NCBI RefSeq assembly: GCF_900312815.1
Contig: NZ_OMPE01000003.1
Location: forward strand, 62,001-126,000
Direction of reading: 5' to 3'
DNA from: Aquimarina sp. AU474
Lineage (GTDB): Bacteria; Bacteroidota; Bacteroidia; Flavobacteriales; Flavobacteriaceae
Length of the DNA stretch: 64,000 nucleotides
Shown here: positions 55,397 to 63,572 of the stretch, piece after piece
Layout of the letters: each line of letters begins with the position of its first letter
How positions within the stretch are numbered: the stretch's first letter is position 1
Made by a program: the position numbers and the translations under genes
Notes under the pieces: model-generated
What the model saw: the letters and a program-made list of their open reading frames with translations, nothing else
Told to the model about the DNA's origin: nothing
Databases searched by the model: none

Positions 55397-56884
55397 TCAC
55401 TTCTTTTTTTGCATAGAAGGATGTGATAACTTACCGGTATCTCCTACTACCGGGATAAACTTTAATTTTGGGTAAGATAAGGCTACATCATCTACATTTT
55501 CACCTTTTAGAAAACGAATAATCGCAGATCCTGCTTCTGGATGTGTTAGAATCTGTTCATGCCCTGCATTATCAATAATTATATGACTACTATTAGAAAA
55601 CCCCCATCTCACCTCTTCGGCTTGATGCGGAGGTGTATTAAAATCCAATGTACCGCTCATAAACAAAGTTCGAGTATTACTGATAAGCGGAGATCTAAAC
55701 TCGCTACCTAAATCTGGAGCCGGCCAATTCGAATCTAAAGATACATTTACAATATTTTTAAAAATACTCTTCTTTTTCTCTTCTGCTATACGCTGTAGTC
55801 TATTTGCAGATGCTCCAGAAGCCTTATCCATGGTTACAGACATGCCTTGTACCCCAAATAAAAGTCGAATACGTTTTTGAACAAACCATTTCAAAATCGA
55901 ATAATCTCCTTGATCAATTGTATAAAGCAATCTCGGAAAAACAGGTAAATCACTGCGATCACCAATATCCAATCTCAAGATTAAATTTAGGCCAAAAGGC
56001 CCTATATCTACTTTCATCGGTGAATTTGTTAATGGGGAAATCACTTCTAATGTTATGGGTTCTTTTTCTATTTTCCTTACGACCCTTTTGTATAATTCTA
56101 CCAAATCGGGTACTTCTATATTTACATTTTGATCTTGATTAGAAAGCATTGCTATCTTATAAAACTGAGTATCCATAGTCGAAGGCAACTTAAAAGTATG
56201 ATCACTACCCTCTACCCCGATTAACACTGCATTTTCTATCTGCTTTTTGAAATACTTTATATAAGCTTGACCTAAATGTGTTCCATAACTAAAGCCCAAC
56301 AGGGATACTTTATCATACTTTAACGCTTTTCTGAGCTCATCAATATCTTTGGCATTCTCAATAGTAGTATACCCTTCTAAATCCACTTTACGTCTAGCAA
56401 AATCTATTAAAGCATTACGATTTACCTCATCAAAATATTCTTTGGCCTTTTCTTCGCTTACCAGAACATCTTGAGGAATGTCATTTTTCCATATGTACAA
56501 GACTCTTTCTGTACCACGACCAGTTCCTCTTTGATCTAAAAGAATAACATCTCCCAGTGCCAAATAAGGCAACCAGTTTTCTAAAGAATAAGGATCTTTG
56601 GCTTGCCATGTACTACTCCCTCCTGGACCACCAGCTAAATAAATTACCGGAGCTTTCGGGTTTGGATTTGTACTTTTTAGTTGGATAAAATGAATGTCAA
56701 TTTCTTCGGAGTTTTCTTTATTGCGATTTTCTAAAACTTTGAGTTTACCTACATAAGCTTCAATTTTTTTTCCAGAATCGCTCTTAAAAGATTGTTTTTT
56801 AAGCATCAACCTTTGATTTCCTTCTTGAGCCAAACAAAAATGAATACAAAAAATGAAGGATAAAAAATAGAATACATGTTTCAT
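55397..56884 (-). CDS. TAP-like alpha/beta-hydrolase peptidase, exported
   Basis: 495 aa with a signal peptide (1-19, ends CLAQ). Oxyanion loop IYLAGGPGGSS, VILLDQRGTGRGTE, the nucleophile elbow LLGFSYGTHLGQAY (Ser of GFSYG), the acid in MSGTLDFNTPP, and the His in DNAGHEQIL: a complete S33/TAP-type triad with the TAP C-terminal domain. Likely an exported tripeptidyl or prolyl aminopeptidase. It stands alone. Confidence 0.92.
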   Translation of the reverse strand: MKHVFYFLSFIFCIHFCLAQEGNQRLMLKKQSFKSDSGKKIEAYVGKLKVLENRNKENSEEIDIHFIQLKSTNPNPKAPVIYLAGGPGGSSTWQAKDPYSLENWLPYLALGDVILLDQRGTGRGTERVLYIWKNDIPQDVLVSEEKAKEYFDEVNRNALIDFARRKVDLEGYTTIENAKDIDELRKALKYDKVSLLGFSYGTHLGQAYIKYFKKQIENAVLIGVEGSDHTFKLPSTMDTQFYKIAMLSNQDQNVNIEVPDLVELYKRVVRKIEKEPITLEVISPLTNSPMKVDIGPFGLNLILRLDIGDRSDLPVFPRLLYTIDQGDYSILKWFVQKRIRLLFGVQGMSVTMDKASGASANRLQRIAEEKKKSIFKNIVNVSLDSNWPAPDLGSEFRSPLISNTRTLFMSGTLDFNTPPHQAEEVRWGFSNSSHIIIDNAGHEQILTHPEAGSAIIRFLKGENVDDVALSYPKLKFIPVVGDTGKLSHPSMQKKK

Positions 56885-57055
56885 GATATGTTGTTTTTTG
56901 AATGCAATATGGGCTTAATTCAGAATCACTATTTAAAAAAACGACCAATTGATGTATATACATGCTGGATATAACCAATAAGCTATCTATATCTAATTGA
57001 AAGGTTAAATCCATGAATTGAGATGGAGAAACTACTAATTCGTCGATATTAAAAA

Positions 57056-58159
57056 ATGACAAGTGTTTTTTCTTTATTTTCGGTCATAATGGAAGGAAAA
57101 ACTAACTTTTTAGATCGAGTATCTCAAAATCGTACGTTAACTCATATTTTATTTTGGGTAATAGTCGTATTAATTGCTCCGATAACTTCTGATGACACTA
57201 TAACTGAAATCCGAGAAGCTTTTATTTTTAGAATTGTTGCATTGCCCATAAAAATGATAGCTACATACTTTTTTATATACTATCAAATCCCTAAATTTTG
57301 GCAACGGAAAAAATATTTCAAATTTACTTTTTCCTTTATCCTTACCGCCGTTGTATTCAGCATTTTGTATCGAATCAATAATATATATGTCGCCGAAACA
57401 TTAGCCGGATCAACTGCACCCAAAGAGTCTATTGGGCAAATAATTTATGAATTCGAATATACTTTCTTTGGATACTTTTTTAGGGTATACTACTACACTA
57501 TCTTATTCATTATAGTTAAAACCTTTAAAGATCATTCGGTAAAAAAACGTCAAATAGAAATATTAGAAAAAGAAAAAACAGTTACCGAACTTAATTATCT
57601 AAAAGCACAAATACATCCTCATTTCTTATTCAACACACTTAATAATCTCTATGCATTAACACTGGATAAATCAGACCATGCCCCTGAAGTTGTAGCTAAA
57701 TTATCAGAAATGCTAGATTATATGCTCTATCAATGTAATGAACCCAAGGTATTAGTTAGAAAAGAAATAGAATTATTAAATCATTATGTTGACTTAGAGA
57801 AATTACGTTACGGAGATCGATTACAATTAACTTTTGAATCTAATATAGATGATTCGCAAGTTGTAATTGCTCCTTTAATATTAATTTCTATCATTGAAAA
57901 TGCTTTTAAGCACGGGGTAAGTAGTATTGTAGAATCTGCTATTGTTAAAATATCACTAGAGGTAAAACAAAACATTTTGTATTTTAATGTATTTAATACA
58001 AAAGCAAGTGTACCACAAAGTGATGAAATGGATTATAAAAAGGGAATAGGAGTAAGCAATATTAAGCGTCAGTTAGAATTGGTGTATACCAATCAATACG
58101 ACTTAGATATAATTGAAGAATCAAAATCCTACCAAGTCAATCTTAAGATTAAATTATGA
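57056..58159 (+). CDS. LytS/YehU-type sensor histidine kinase
   Basis: 367 aa if started at 57056; an ATG at 57089 (MEGKTNFLDR) is equally good and gives 356 aa. Four transmembrane helices (about 28-170) form the sensor part. Then a coiled coil and the His_kinase box QIHPHFLFNTLNNLYAL (H189 from the first ATG). ATPase motifs SIIENAFKHG and GIGVSNIKRQL. Its stop overlaps the regulator start by 4 bases (ATGA), so the pair is translationally coupled. No other membrane partner is adjacent. Confidence 0.95.
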   Translation: MTSVFSLFSVIMEGKTNFLDRVSQNRTLTHILFWVIVVLIAPITSDDTITEIREAFIFRIVALPIKMIATYFFIYYQIPKFWQRKKYFKFTFSFILTAVVFSILYRINNIYVAETLAGSTAPKESIGQIIYEFEYTFFGYFFRVYYYTILFIIVKTFKDHSVKKRQIEILEKEKTVTELNYLKAQIHPHFLFNTLNNLYALTLDKSDHAPEVVAKLSEMLDYMLYQCNEPKVLVRKEIELLNHYVDLEKLRYGDRLQLTFESNIDDSQVVIAPLILISIIENAFKHGVSSIVESAIVKISLEVKQNILYFNVFNTKASVPQSDEMDYKKGIGVSNIKRQLELVYTNQYDLDIIEESKSYQVNLKIKL

Positions 58160-58875
58160 ATAAAAACATCAATTGTCTAGTTGTAGATGATGAACCTCTT
58201 GCTGTTGGTTTATTAGAAAAGCACATTAAGCGATTTTCTCAATTAAACCTTGTTGCAACTTCATGGAATGCTCTGGAAGCTTTTGAAGTTTTAAAAACCC
58301 AATCTATTGACTTAATTTTTTTAGATATTCAGATGCCAGGGCTTAGTGGTATCGAATTTGTGAAATCGCTTCAGCATCCACCTAGTGTTATATTCACAAC
58401 AGCATATAGGGATTATGCTGTAGAAAGCTACGAATTAGATGTTGTAGATTATCTAGTTAAGCCGATTACTCTGGATCGTTTTTTTAAATCTATCAATAAA
58501 TATTTTGATAAACTAGAACACACTCCTATTACTTATAATGAGCCTAAGAAAATTGAGAGTATAGATGAATCTTTCATATATGTAAACACCAATCGAAAAT
58601 ACGTAAAAGTGCTATTTGAAGAAATATTGTTTGTAGAAAGCCTCAAAGATTATATACGAATACAAACCAATGATCAAAAAATCACAACTAAGGACAAAAT
58701 TAGCCTATTCGAAAAAAAGCTGCCTAATTATTTTTTAAGAGTTCATCGCTCATACATTATAAACTCAAAAAAAATTAAAGCATACACTTCTCACGATATT
58801 GAAATCGCTGGTACCGAAATCCCAATTGGGATTTCATACAAAAAACAAATAATGGCTTTTTTACAAAGCAATTAG
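58156..58875 (+). CDS. LytTR-family response regulator
   Basis: 239 aa. Receiver: VVDDEP at 9-14, D57 in LIFLDIQM, FTTAYRDYAVESY, and YLVKPI. LytTR domain about 135-238: FIYVNTNRKYVKVLF, YFLRVHRSYIINSKKI, and ISYKKQIM. It is distinct from the LytTR regulator at 697-1455, with which it shares layout. It is convergent with the E2 gene, 18 bases away. Confidence 0.95.
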   Translation: MNKNINCLVVDDEPLAVGLLEKHIKRFSQLNLVATSWNALEAFEVLKTQSIDLIFLDIQMPGLSGIEFVKSLQHPPSVIFTTAYRDYAVESYELDVVDYLVKPITLDRFFKSINKYFDKLEHTPITYNEPKKIESIDESFIYVNTNRKYVKVLFEEILFVESLKDYIRIQTNDQKITTKDKISLFEKKLPNYFLRVHRSYIINSKKIKAYTSHDIEIAGTEIPIGISYKKQIMAFLQSN

Positions 58876-58893
58876 TCGATTGATTTTCCCGAT

Positions 58894-60243
58894 CTAGAAT
58901 TCCCTATTAACATCAAAAGCTTCTAGGTAATCTTTTACGCGTTGTACAAACTGTCCCCCTAAGGCTCCATTAACAACTCTATGATCATAAGAATGTGATA
59001 AAAACATCTTATATCGGATACCAATAAAATCTCCATCAGGAGTTTCAATTACTGCTGGTACTTTTCTAATTGCACCAAGAGCAAGAATTGCTACTTGAGG
59101 TTGATTTATGATCGGTGTACCCATAATACTTCCAAAAGTACCCACATTAGTTACTGTATAAGTACCTCCTTGAATATCATCAGGTTTTAACGCATTGCTA
59201 CGAGCACGTCCTGCCAAATCATTAACTGCTTTAGTCATACCCACCAGGTTTAACTGATCAGCATTTTTAATTACAGGAACTATAAGATTACCATCTGGTA
59301 ATGCCGCAGCCATACCAAGATTAATATTTTTCTTTTTTATAATCGTATCTCCAGATATAGAAATATTAATCATAGGAAAATCCCTAATAGCTTTGGCAAC
59401 TGCTTCCATGAAGATAGGAGTAAATGTAAGGTTCTCTCCTTCTCTTTTCATAAAATCGCCTTTCACTTTCTTTCTCCAATTCCAGATATTGGTAACATCT
59501 GCTTCAATAAAAGATTGTACATGAGCCGATGTTTGAACAGATTCAACCATATGATGCGCTATGAGTTTACCCATTCTTGTCATCTCTATAATTTCATCAT
59601 CCCCAGAAGCTACAACTGGTGCTGCTTTTGGAGTTTCTTTTTTCTTAGTTACTGCTGCAGGCGTAGCTTTTACTTCTTTCGTAGCTGATGATGCAACTGG
59701 CGTACTTGCAACTTTACCATTTTTCCGATCTTCTACATATTGCAGAATGTCATTTTTGGTAACACGTCCATCTTTTCCGGTACCCGCTATAGCCTCAAGT
59801 TCGGCAAGCGAAATACCTTCTTCTGTTGCAATATTTTTAACTAGTGGAGAATAAAACTTACTCCCTTCAGAAAAATCAACAGCCCCACCCGATCTTACAT
59901 CTGCAGTTTCTGCTATTTGCGTTTCTATAACTACAGCTTCCTTTGGAGTTTCGGTAGTTTCTACTACTGTAGCCTCTTCACCGGTACTAGGATCTCCTTC
60001 ACCTTCGGTTTCAATAACAGCAATAGTTTGACCAACTTGTACTACATCATCTACTTCAAAAAGCTTTTCTAAAAGTACACCCTCTACTTCACTAGGTACT
60101 TCACTATCCACCTTATCAGTTGCAATTTCTACAACCGCATCATCTAGTTCTATAGTATCTCCAACTTCTTTCAACCAAGTTGTTATTGTTGCTTCTGCAA
60201 CACTCTCACCCATTTTTGGAAGTTTTAGCTCAAATTTTGCCAT
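58894..60243 (-). CDS. 2-oxoacid dehydrogenase E2 (dihydrolipoamide acyltransferase)
   Basis: 449 aa. Lipoyl domain 1-80 with EIATDKVDSEVPS (the lipoylated Lys is the DKVD Lys). A Thr/Glu/Val/Ala-rich linker follows, then the E1/E3-binding domain (about 130-172: SPLVKNIATEEGISLAEL, GTGKDGRVTKNDIL), a second Ala/Lys/Pro linker, and the catalytic domain with NINLGMAAALPDGNLIVPVI and SHSYDHRVVNGALGG. In the HxxxDG motif the Asp position is Asn here. Pyruvate, 2-oxoglutarate and branched-chain complexes all remain possible. Confidence 0.93.
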   Translation of the reverse strand: MAKFELKLPKMGESVAEATITTWLKEVGDTIELDDAVVEIATDKVDSEVPSEVEGVLLEKLFEVDDVVQVGQTIAVIETEGEGDPSTGEEATVVETTETPKEAVVIETQIAETADVRSGGAVDFSEGSKFYSPLVKNIATEEGISLAELEAIAGTGKDGRVTKNDILQYVEDRKNGKVASTPVASSATKEVKATPAAVTKKKETPKAAPVVASGDDEIIEMTRMGKLIAHHMVESVQTSAHVQSFIEADVTNIWNWRKKVKGDFMKREGENLTFTPIFMEAVAKAIRDFPMINISISGDTIIKKKNINLGMAAALPDGNLIVPVIKNADQLNLVGMTKAVNDLAGRARSNALKPDDIQGGTYTVTNVGTFGSIMGTPIINQPQVAILALGAIRKVPAVIETPDGDFIGIRYKMFLSHSYDHRVVNGALGGQFVQRVKDYLEAFDVNREF

Positions 60244-60333
60244 ATCCGTAATCCAAAGTGTTTATTAGTTATATTTTTTGCGAATTTAATTAAAAATAAG
60301 CTGTAAAATTAGTTTTTCTTTATTAAAGTTTAT

Positions 60334-61461
60334 TTAAAACATTAATACTTCACCTTTTCCATCACTAAAATTACTGCCTATTATATAATTACATTTTTTA
60401 GGTCGAATCTTGAAAGATACATTCTTCTTTTTCAAAAACTGCATTTGTTCAATAATTTCGTCAAAAGTCATAAAATCGTTATCAAAGATAATCTCGATAT
60501 TTTTATCTCCCAAATCTTCTTTTCGGATTGTTGTAATCATTTTTACATCTGGGAGTCCAATTTTTGTAATTTGACGATATAATGTTTCATTTTCAGTAAT
60601 TAAATAATAAGCATTTATTTTTCTTTTTTCTTTGCTGAAATTCTTAAAAGATTGAATCATAGAGATAAAACGAATCCCAGCAGAAATTATAATATCCAAA
60701 ACAATATTACTTTTGAAGTGTTTTTTATAAAACAATCTCATACCAGTATAAAAACGTCTCACAAAAATTGCATTACGATCAGTACTTTCTCCCCGGTAAT
60801 GTACGGCTACAATATTACCGATATAATAATTTTGCAACCCCTTCTTTTTTATTTTATACGATAAATCAATGTCTTCTCCATATATAAAATAATCCTCATC
60901 AAAACCTCCAACACTATCAAATAGTTCTTTTTTGACTAAAATAAACGCTCCAACTAACACATCTACATCTCCTATACCAGTGTCGGGAATATGATAAGCA
61001 TAATAACTTTTTACATTACCCAGATTTAATCTAAAAAACCTTCTAAAGGAAGTTAAGGGTGATGGAATATTGCGTTTACTTTCTTCAAGAAAATTCCCCG
61101 TTCCACTTATTAGTCTCGGCCCCAATAATCCTACGTTAGGTAATTCTTTTGCTTGATTAAGTAATCTTATAAATGTATCTGCGGCTATAATAGTATCTGG
61201 ATTTAGAAAACAAACATACAACCCCTTGGCTACAGCAACACCCTGATTATTGGCCTTAGAAAAACCTTCATTTATTTTATTTTCAATAAGTATAATATCT
61301 GGGAAATCATCCTTAATCATCTTACAACTATCGTCTGTTGAGTTATTATCAACAACAATAATTTCTGAATTTATTGGCAAAGTTGCCGCCTTAAGGCTAA
61401 GCACACATTGTTCTAAAAAATAGCGAACATTAAAACTTACTATGACAATGGACAGTTTCAG
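60334..61461 (-). CDS. Family 2 glycosyltransferase with irregular start
   Basis: 375 aa if begun at the CTG at 61461. The in-frame chain before the first GTG (61404) reads LKLSIVIVSFNVRYFLEQC, the normal GT2 N-terminus, so it belongs to the protein although no ATG, GTG or TTG lies in frame. GT-A motifs: IIVVDNNSTDDS, NEGFSKANNQG, VCFLNPDTI (DxD-type), GAFILVKKELFDSVGGFDEDYFIYGEDIDLSYK. The last 100 residues are a flavobacterial extension without clear motif. Either CTG initiates or one base is missing just upstream. It begins 28 bases after recR. Confidence 0.85.
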   Translation of the reverse strand: MKLSIVIVSFNVRYFLEQCVLSLKAATLPINSEIIVVDNNSTDDSCKMIKDDFPDIILIENKINEGFSKANNQGVAVAKGLYVCFLNPDTIIAADTFIRLLNQAKELPNVGLLGPRLISGTGNFLEESKRNIPSPLTSFRRFFRLNLGNVKSYYAYHIPDTGIGDVDVLVGAFILVKKELFDSVGGFDEDYFIYGEDIDLSYKIKKKGLQNYYIGNIVAVHYRGESTDRNAIFVRRFYTGMRLFYKKHFKSNIVLDIIISAGIRFISMIQSFKNFSKEKRKINAYYLITENETLYRQITKIGLPDVKMITTIRKEDLGDKNIEIIFDNDFMTFDEIIEQMQFLKKKNVSFKIRPKKCNYIIGSNFSDGKGEVLMF

Positions 61462-61488
61462 AAAATTGACTCTTGCATTTAATTAATT

Positions 61489-62109
61489 TTAGGAGTTTTT
61501 TAATGCATTCTCAAAAGGAATTCTATTCATTATGCTTCTCCCCAAGGTAACCTCATCAGCATACTCCAGCTCGTCATTTACACCTATCCCTCTAGCAATA
61601 GTCGATGTTTTAACCTCTATCCCATTTAACTGTCTATACATGTAAAAGTTAGTGGTATCTCCCTCCATAGTGGCACTTAAAGCAAAAATTAGTTCTTTCA
61701 CTTCTCCTGATTTAACTTTTTCAATCAAAGAATTAATATGTAGATCTTGAGGCCCAATCCCATCAAGAGGACTTATTTTACCCCCCAATACGTGATATAA
61801 ACCTCTATATTGCCCTGTACTTTCGATAGCCATAACATCTCTTATATCCTCTACTACACAGATAATTTCTTGATTACGGTTAACATTACTACATATATCA
61901 CAAATATCTACATCACTAATACTATGACACTTTTTACAAAATTTAATTTCTTGTCGTAACGTACCTAAAGCTGTAACCAAATGAGCTGTTTGAGTTTCTG
62001 GTTGTCTAAGTAAATGAAGTACTAATCGTAATGCTGTACGTTTTCCGATACCTGGCAGTTGCGACATTTCATATACTGCGTTTTCTAATAATTTTGAAGA
62101 GAATTCCAT
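61489..62109 (-). CDS. recR: Recombination mediator protein RecR
   Basis: 206 aa. An HhH element at [17 protein letters not shown], the four-Cys zinc finger in [16 protein letters not shown], the Toprim domain from [14 protein letters not shown], and the C-terminal Walker-B-like [12 protein letters not shown]. It works with RecF/RecO to load RecA on gaps. Length and motifs are intact. A single-gene operon start is not clear; the glycosyltransferase follows directly. Confidence 0.98.
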   Translation of the reverse strand: MEFSSKLLENAVYEMSQLPGIGKRTALRLVLHLLRQPETQTAHLVTALGTLRQEIKFCKKCHSISDVDICDICSNVNRNQEIICVVEDIRDVMAIESTGQYRGLYHVLGGKISPLDGIGPQDLHINSLIEKVKSGEVKELIFALSATMEGDTTNFYMYRQLNGIEVKTSTIARGIGVNDELEYADEVTLGRSIMNRIPFENALKNS

Positions 62110-62194
62110 TTCGCAACAAATTTAATGTTTTTAAAATACATCACTTTGAAAATACCCCATTAATCTTACAACCCAATTAAAAGCAATTTTCTAC

Positions 62195-62213
62195 TTTTAC
62201 TTTAAAAGTAAAA
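62195..62213 (+). promoter_or_regulatory. Dyad TTTTACTTT-A-AAAGTAAAA
   Basis: Exact 9-base inverted arms around one central A, ending 5 bases before the ATG of the 56-aa membrane gene. Its position is that of a possible operator; AT-rich chance is an alternative. Confidence 0.35.
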
Positions 62214-62217
62214 AATA

Positions 62218-62388
62218 ATGTTTGATTCTCTTTCTGAAGAAACCCAGCTTATATTGATGGTTATCGGAATTGCTATACTATTTGTCCTTGTATCCTGGAA
62301 CACCAAACGAAACAAGAATAAACTCTATGGGCGTGGAAAACGTAATTTTAAAAACAATTATTTAAAAAAGAAGGAAAAAAACAGCTAG
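62218..62388 (+). CDS. 56-aa single-helix membrane protein
   Basis: Read directly: an acidic N-terminal MFDSLSEETQ, one transmembrane helix LILMVIGIAILFVLVSW, and a strongly basic tail (TKRNKNKLYGRGKRNFKNNY, then LKKKEKNS). No signal-cleavage site; the positive-inside rule puts the tail in the cytoplasm. It lies 15 bases upstream of the cobalamin adenosyltransferase on the same strand, so likely co-transcribed. No family recognised. Confidence 0.65.
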   Translation: MFDSLSEETQLILMVIGIAILFVLVSWNTKRNKNKLYGRGKRNFKNNYLKKKEKNS

Positions 62389-62403
62389 AAACACAAATTA
62401 CAT

Positions 62404-62979
62404 ATGAAAATATATACTAAAACAGGGGATAAAGGCACTACAGCTCTTTTTGGTGGTACTAGAGTTCCTAAACATCATATCCGTATCGATAGCTACGGGA
62501 CTATTGATGAGTTAAATTCGCATATTGGCTTGATCCGAGATCAAAAAATTGAAGAGATCAATAAAAAAGTTTTAATAAACATACAAGACAAATTATTTAC
62601 TGTTGGAGCCGTATTAGCTACAGATCCCGAAAAAGCAATTTTAAAAAGTGGACAAAAAAGATTAAATATTCCAACTATTGCAAATGAAGACATCGAGTTA
62701 CTTGAAAAGGAAATTGATCGAATGAACGAATCACTACCACCAATGACACATTTTGTATTACCTGGTGGGCACCAAACTGTGTCATTCTGTCACATTGCCC
62801 GCTGTGTATGCCGAAGAGCCGAGCGTTTGGCCACTGCATTGTATGAAATAGAACCTTTTGAGCCTGCTTCATTACAATATTTAAACCGACTATCTGACTA
62901 TCTTTTTGTACTGGCACGAAAGTTGTCACACGATTTAAAAGCAGATGAAATTAAGTGGATTCCGACAAAGAATTCTTAA
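62404..62979 (+). CDS. Cob(I)alamin adenosyltransferase, PduO type
   Basis: 191 aa. The N-terminal YTKTGDKGTTALFGGTRVPKH binds ATP, SYGTIDELNSHIG follows, and FCHIARCVCRRAERLATALYE holds the family RRAER motif. C-terminal YLNRLSDYLFVLARK. It transfers adenosyl from ATP to cob(I)alamin to make adenosylcobalamin for mutases or ribonucleotide reductase. No cobalamin riboswitch is visible upstream. Confidence 0.96.
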   Translation: MKIYTKTGDKGTTALFGGTRVPKHHIRIDSYGTIDELNSHIGLIRDQKIEEINKKVLINIQDKLFTVGAVLATDPEKAILKSGQKRLNIPTIANEDIELLEKEIDRMNESLPPMTHFVLPGGHQTVSFCHIARCVCRRAERLATALYEIEPFEPASLQYLNRLSDYLFVLARKLSHDLKADEIKWIPTKNS

Positions 62980-63064
62980 CATATTTTATAACTGCAAAAT
63001 TAATAAGGGAAGTACCCGGAAAATCACGTTCTTATAATTATTGTTTAAATAATTAATTTTTTAC

Positions 63065-63094
63065 TTGACTTTTTAAACTAAAAAATTATTTTTG
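63065..63094 (+). promoter_or_regulatory. Full Bacteroidota promoter (TTG-N19-TATTTTTG)
   Basis: TTG at 63065-63067, then exactly 19 bases, then TATTTTTG at 63087-63094, the standard TTG-N19-TAnnTTTG arrangement. The DUF2795 ATG follows 23 bases after the box. Confidence 0.75.
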
Positions 63095-63117
63095 CAAAAA
63101 ATTAAACCAGTAAACAT

Positions 63118-63339
63118 ATGTATTGGACTTTAGAATTAGCATCTTATTTAAGTGATGCACCTTGGCCAGCTACAAAAGACGAGTTAATAGATTATGCAAT
63201 TCGTACTGGAGCACCTTTGGAAGTTGTAGAGAATTTACAGGCAATTGAAGATGAGGGAGACTCGTATGACTCTATAGAGGAAATATGGCCTGATTATCCT
63301 ACAGACGAAGATTATCTTTGGAATGAGGATGAATATTAA
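63118..63339 (+). CDS. DUF2795 family small acidic protein
   Basis: 73 aa. LELASYLSDAPWPATKDELIDYAIRTGAPLEVVENLQAI is the DUF2795 core, usually a helical DNA- or protein-contact domain; the C-terminal half is very acidic (EEIWPDYPTDEDYLWNEDEY). It is commonly found directly upstream of secA in flavobacteria, as here. It has its own promoter and a terminator. Confidence 0.88.
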   Translation: MYWTLELASYLSDAPWPATKDELIDYAIRTGAPLEVVENLQAIEDEGDSYDSIEEIWPDYPTDEDYLWNEDEY

Positions 63340-63358
63340 AAAAAAATGAAATAGTATT

Positions 63359-63386
63359 AAAAGTCTCGCAAGAGGCTTTTTTTTTG
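63359..63386 (+). terminator. Terminator of the DUF2795 gene
   Basis: Arms AAAAGTCTC / GAGGCTTTT (one G-T wobble) with a GCAA loop, followed by an extended T run. Confidence 0.85.
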
Positions 63387-63572
63387 CGTAAATTACGCCA
63401 CTTTTCGGGATATTTATATCCCTTGAAAGTATTGTATAATATAGGCATTTAGGCCCTGAGATGACAATAGATTCCAAGTTTTGGAACCTTACAAGAATAT
63501 CTACGTATAGTCTGATATTCAGTTTGTTTCATATTGAAATTAAGATCTCATTAAACACACACACCATAAATT

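Noticed and set aside
62389..62403. Cobalamin riboswitch before the adenosyltransferase
   Set aside because: Only 15 bases separate it from the small membrane gene and no B12-box sequence was seen further upstream.
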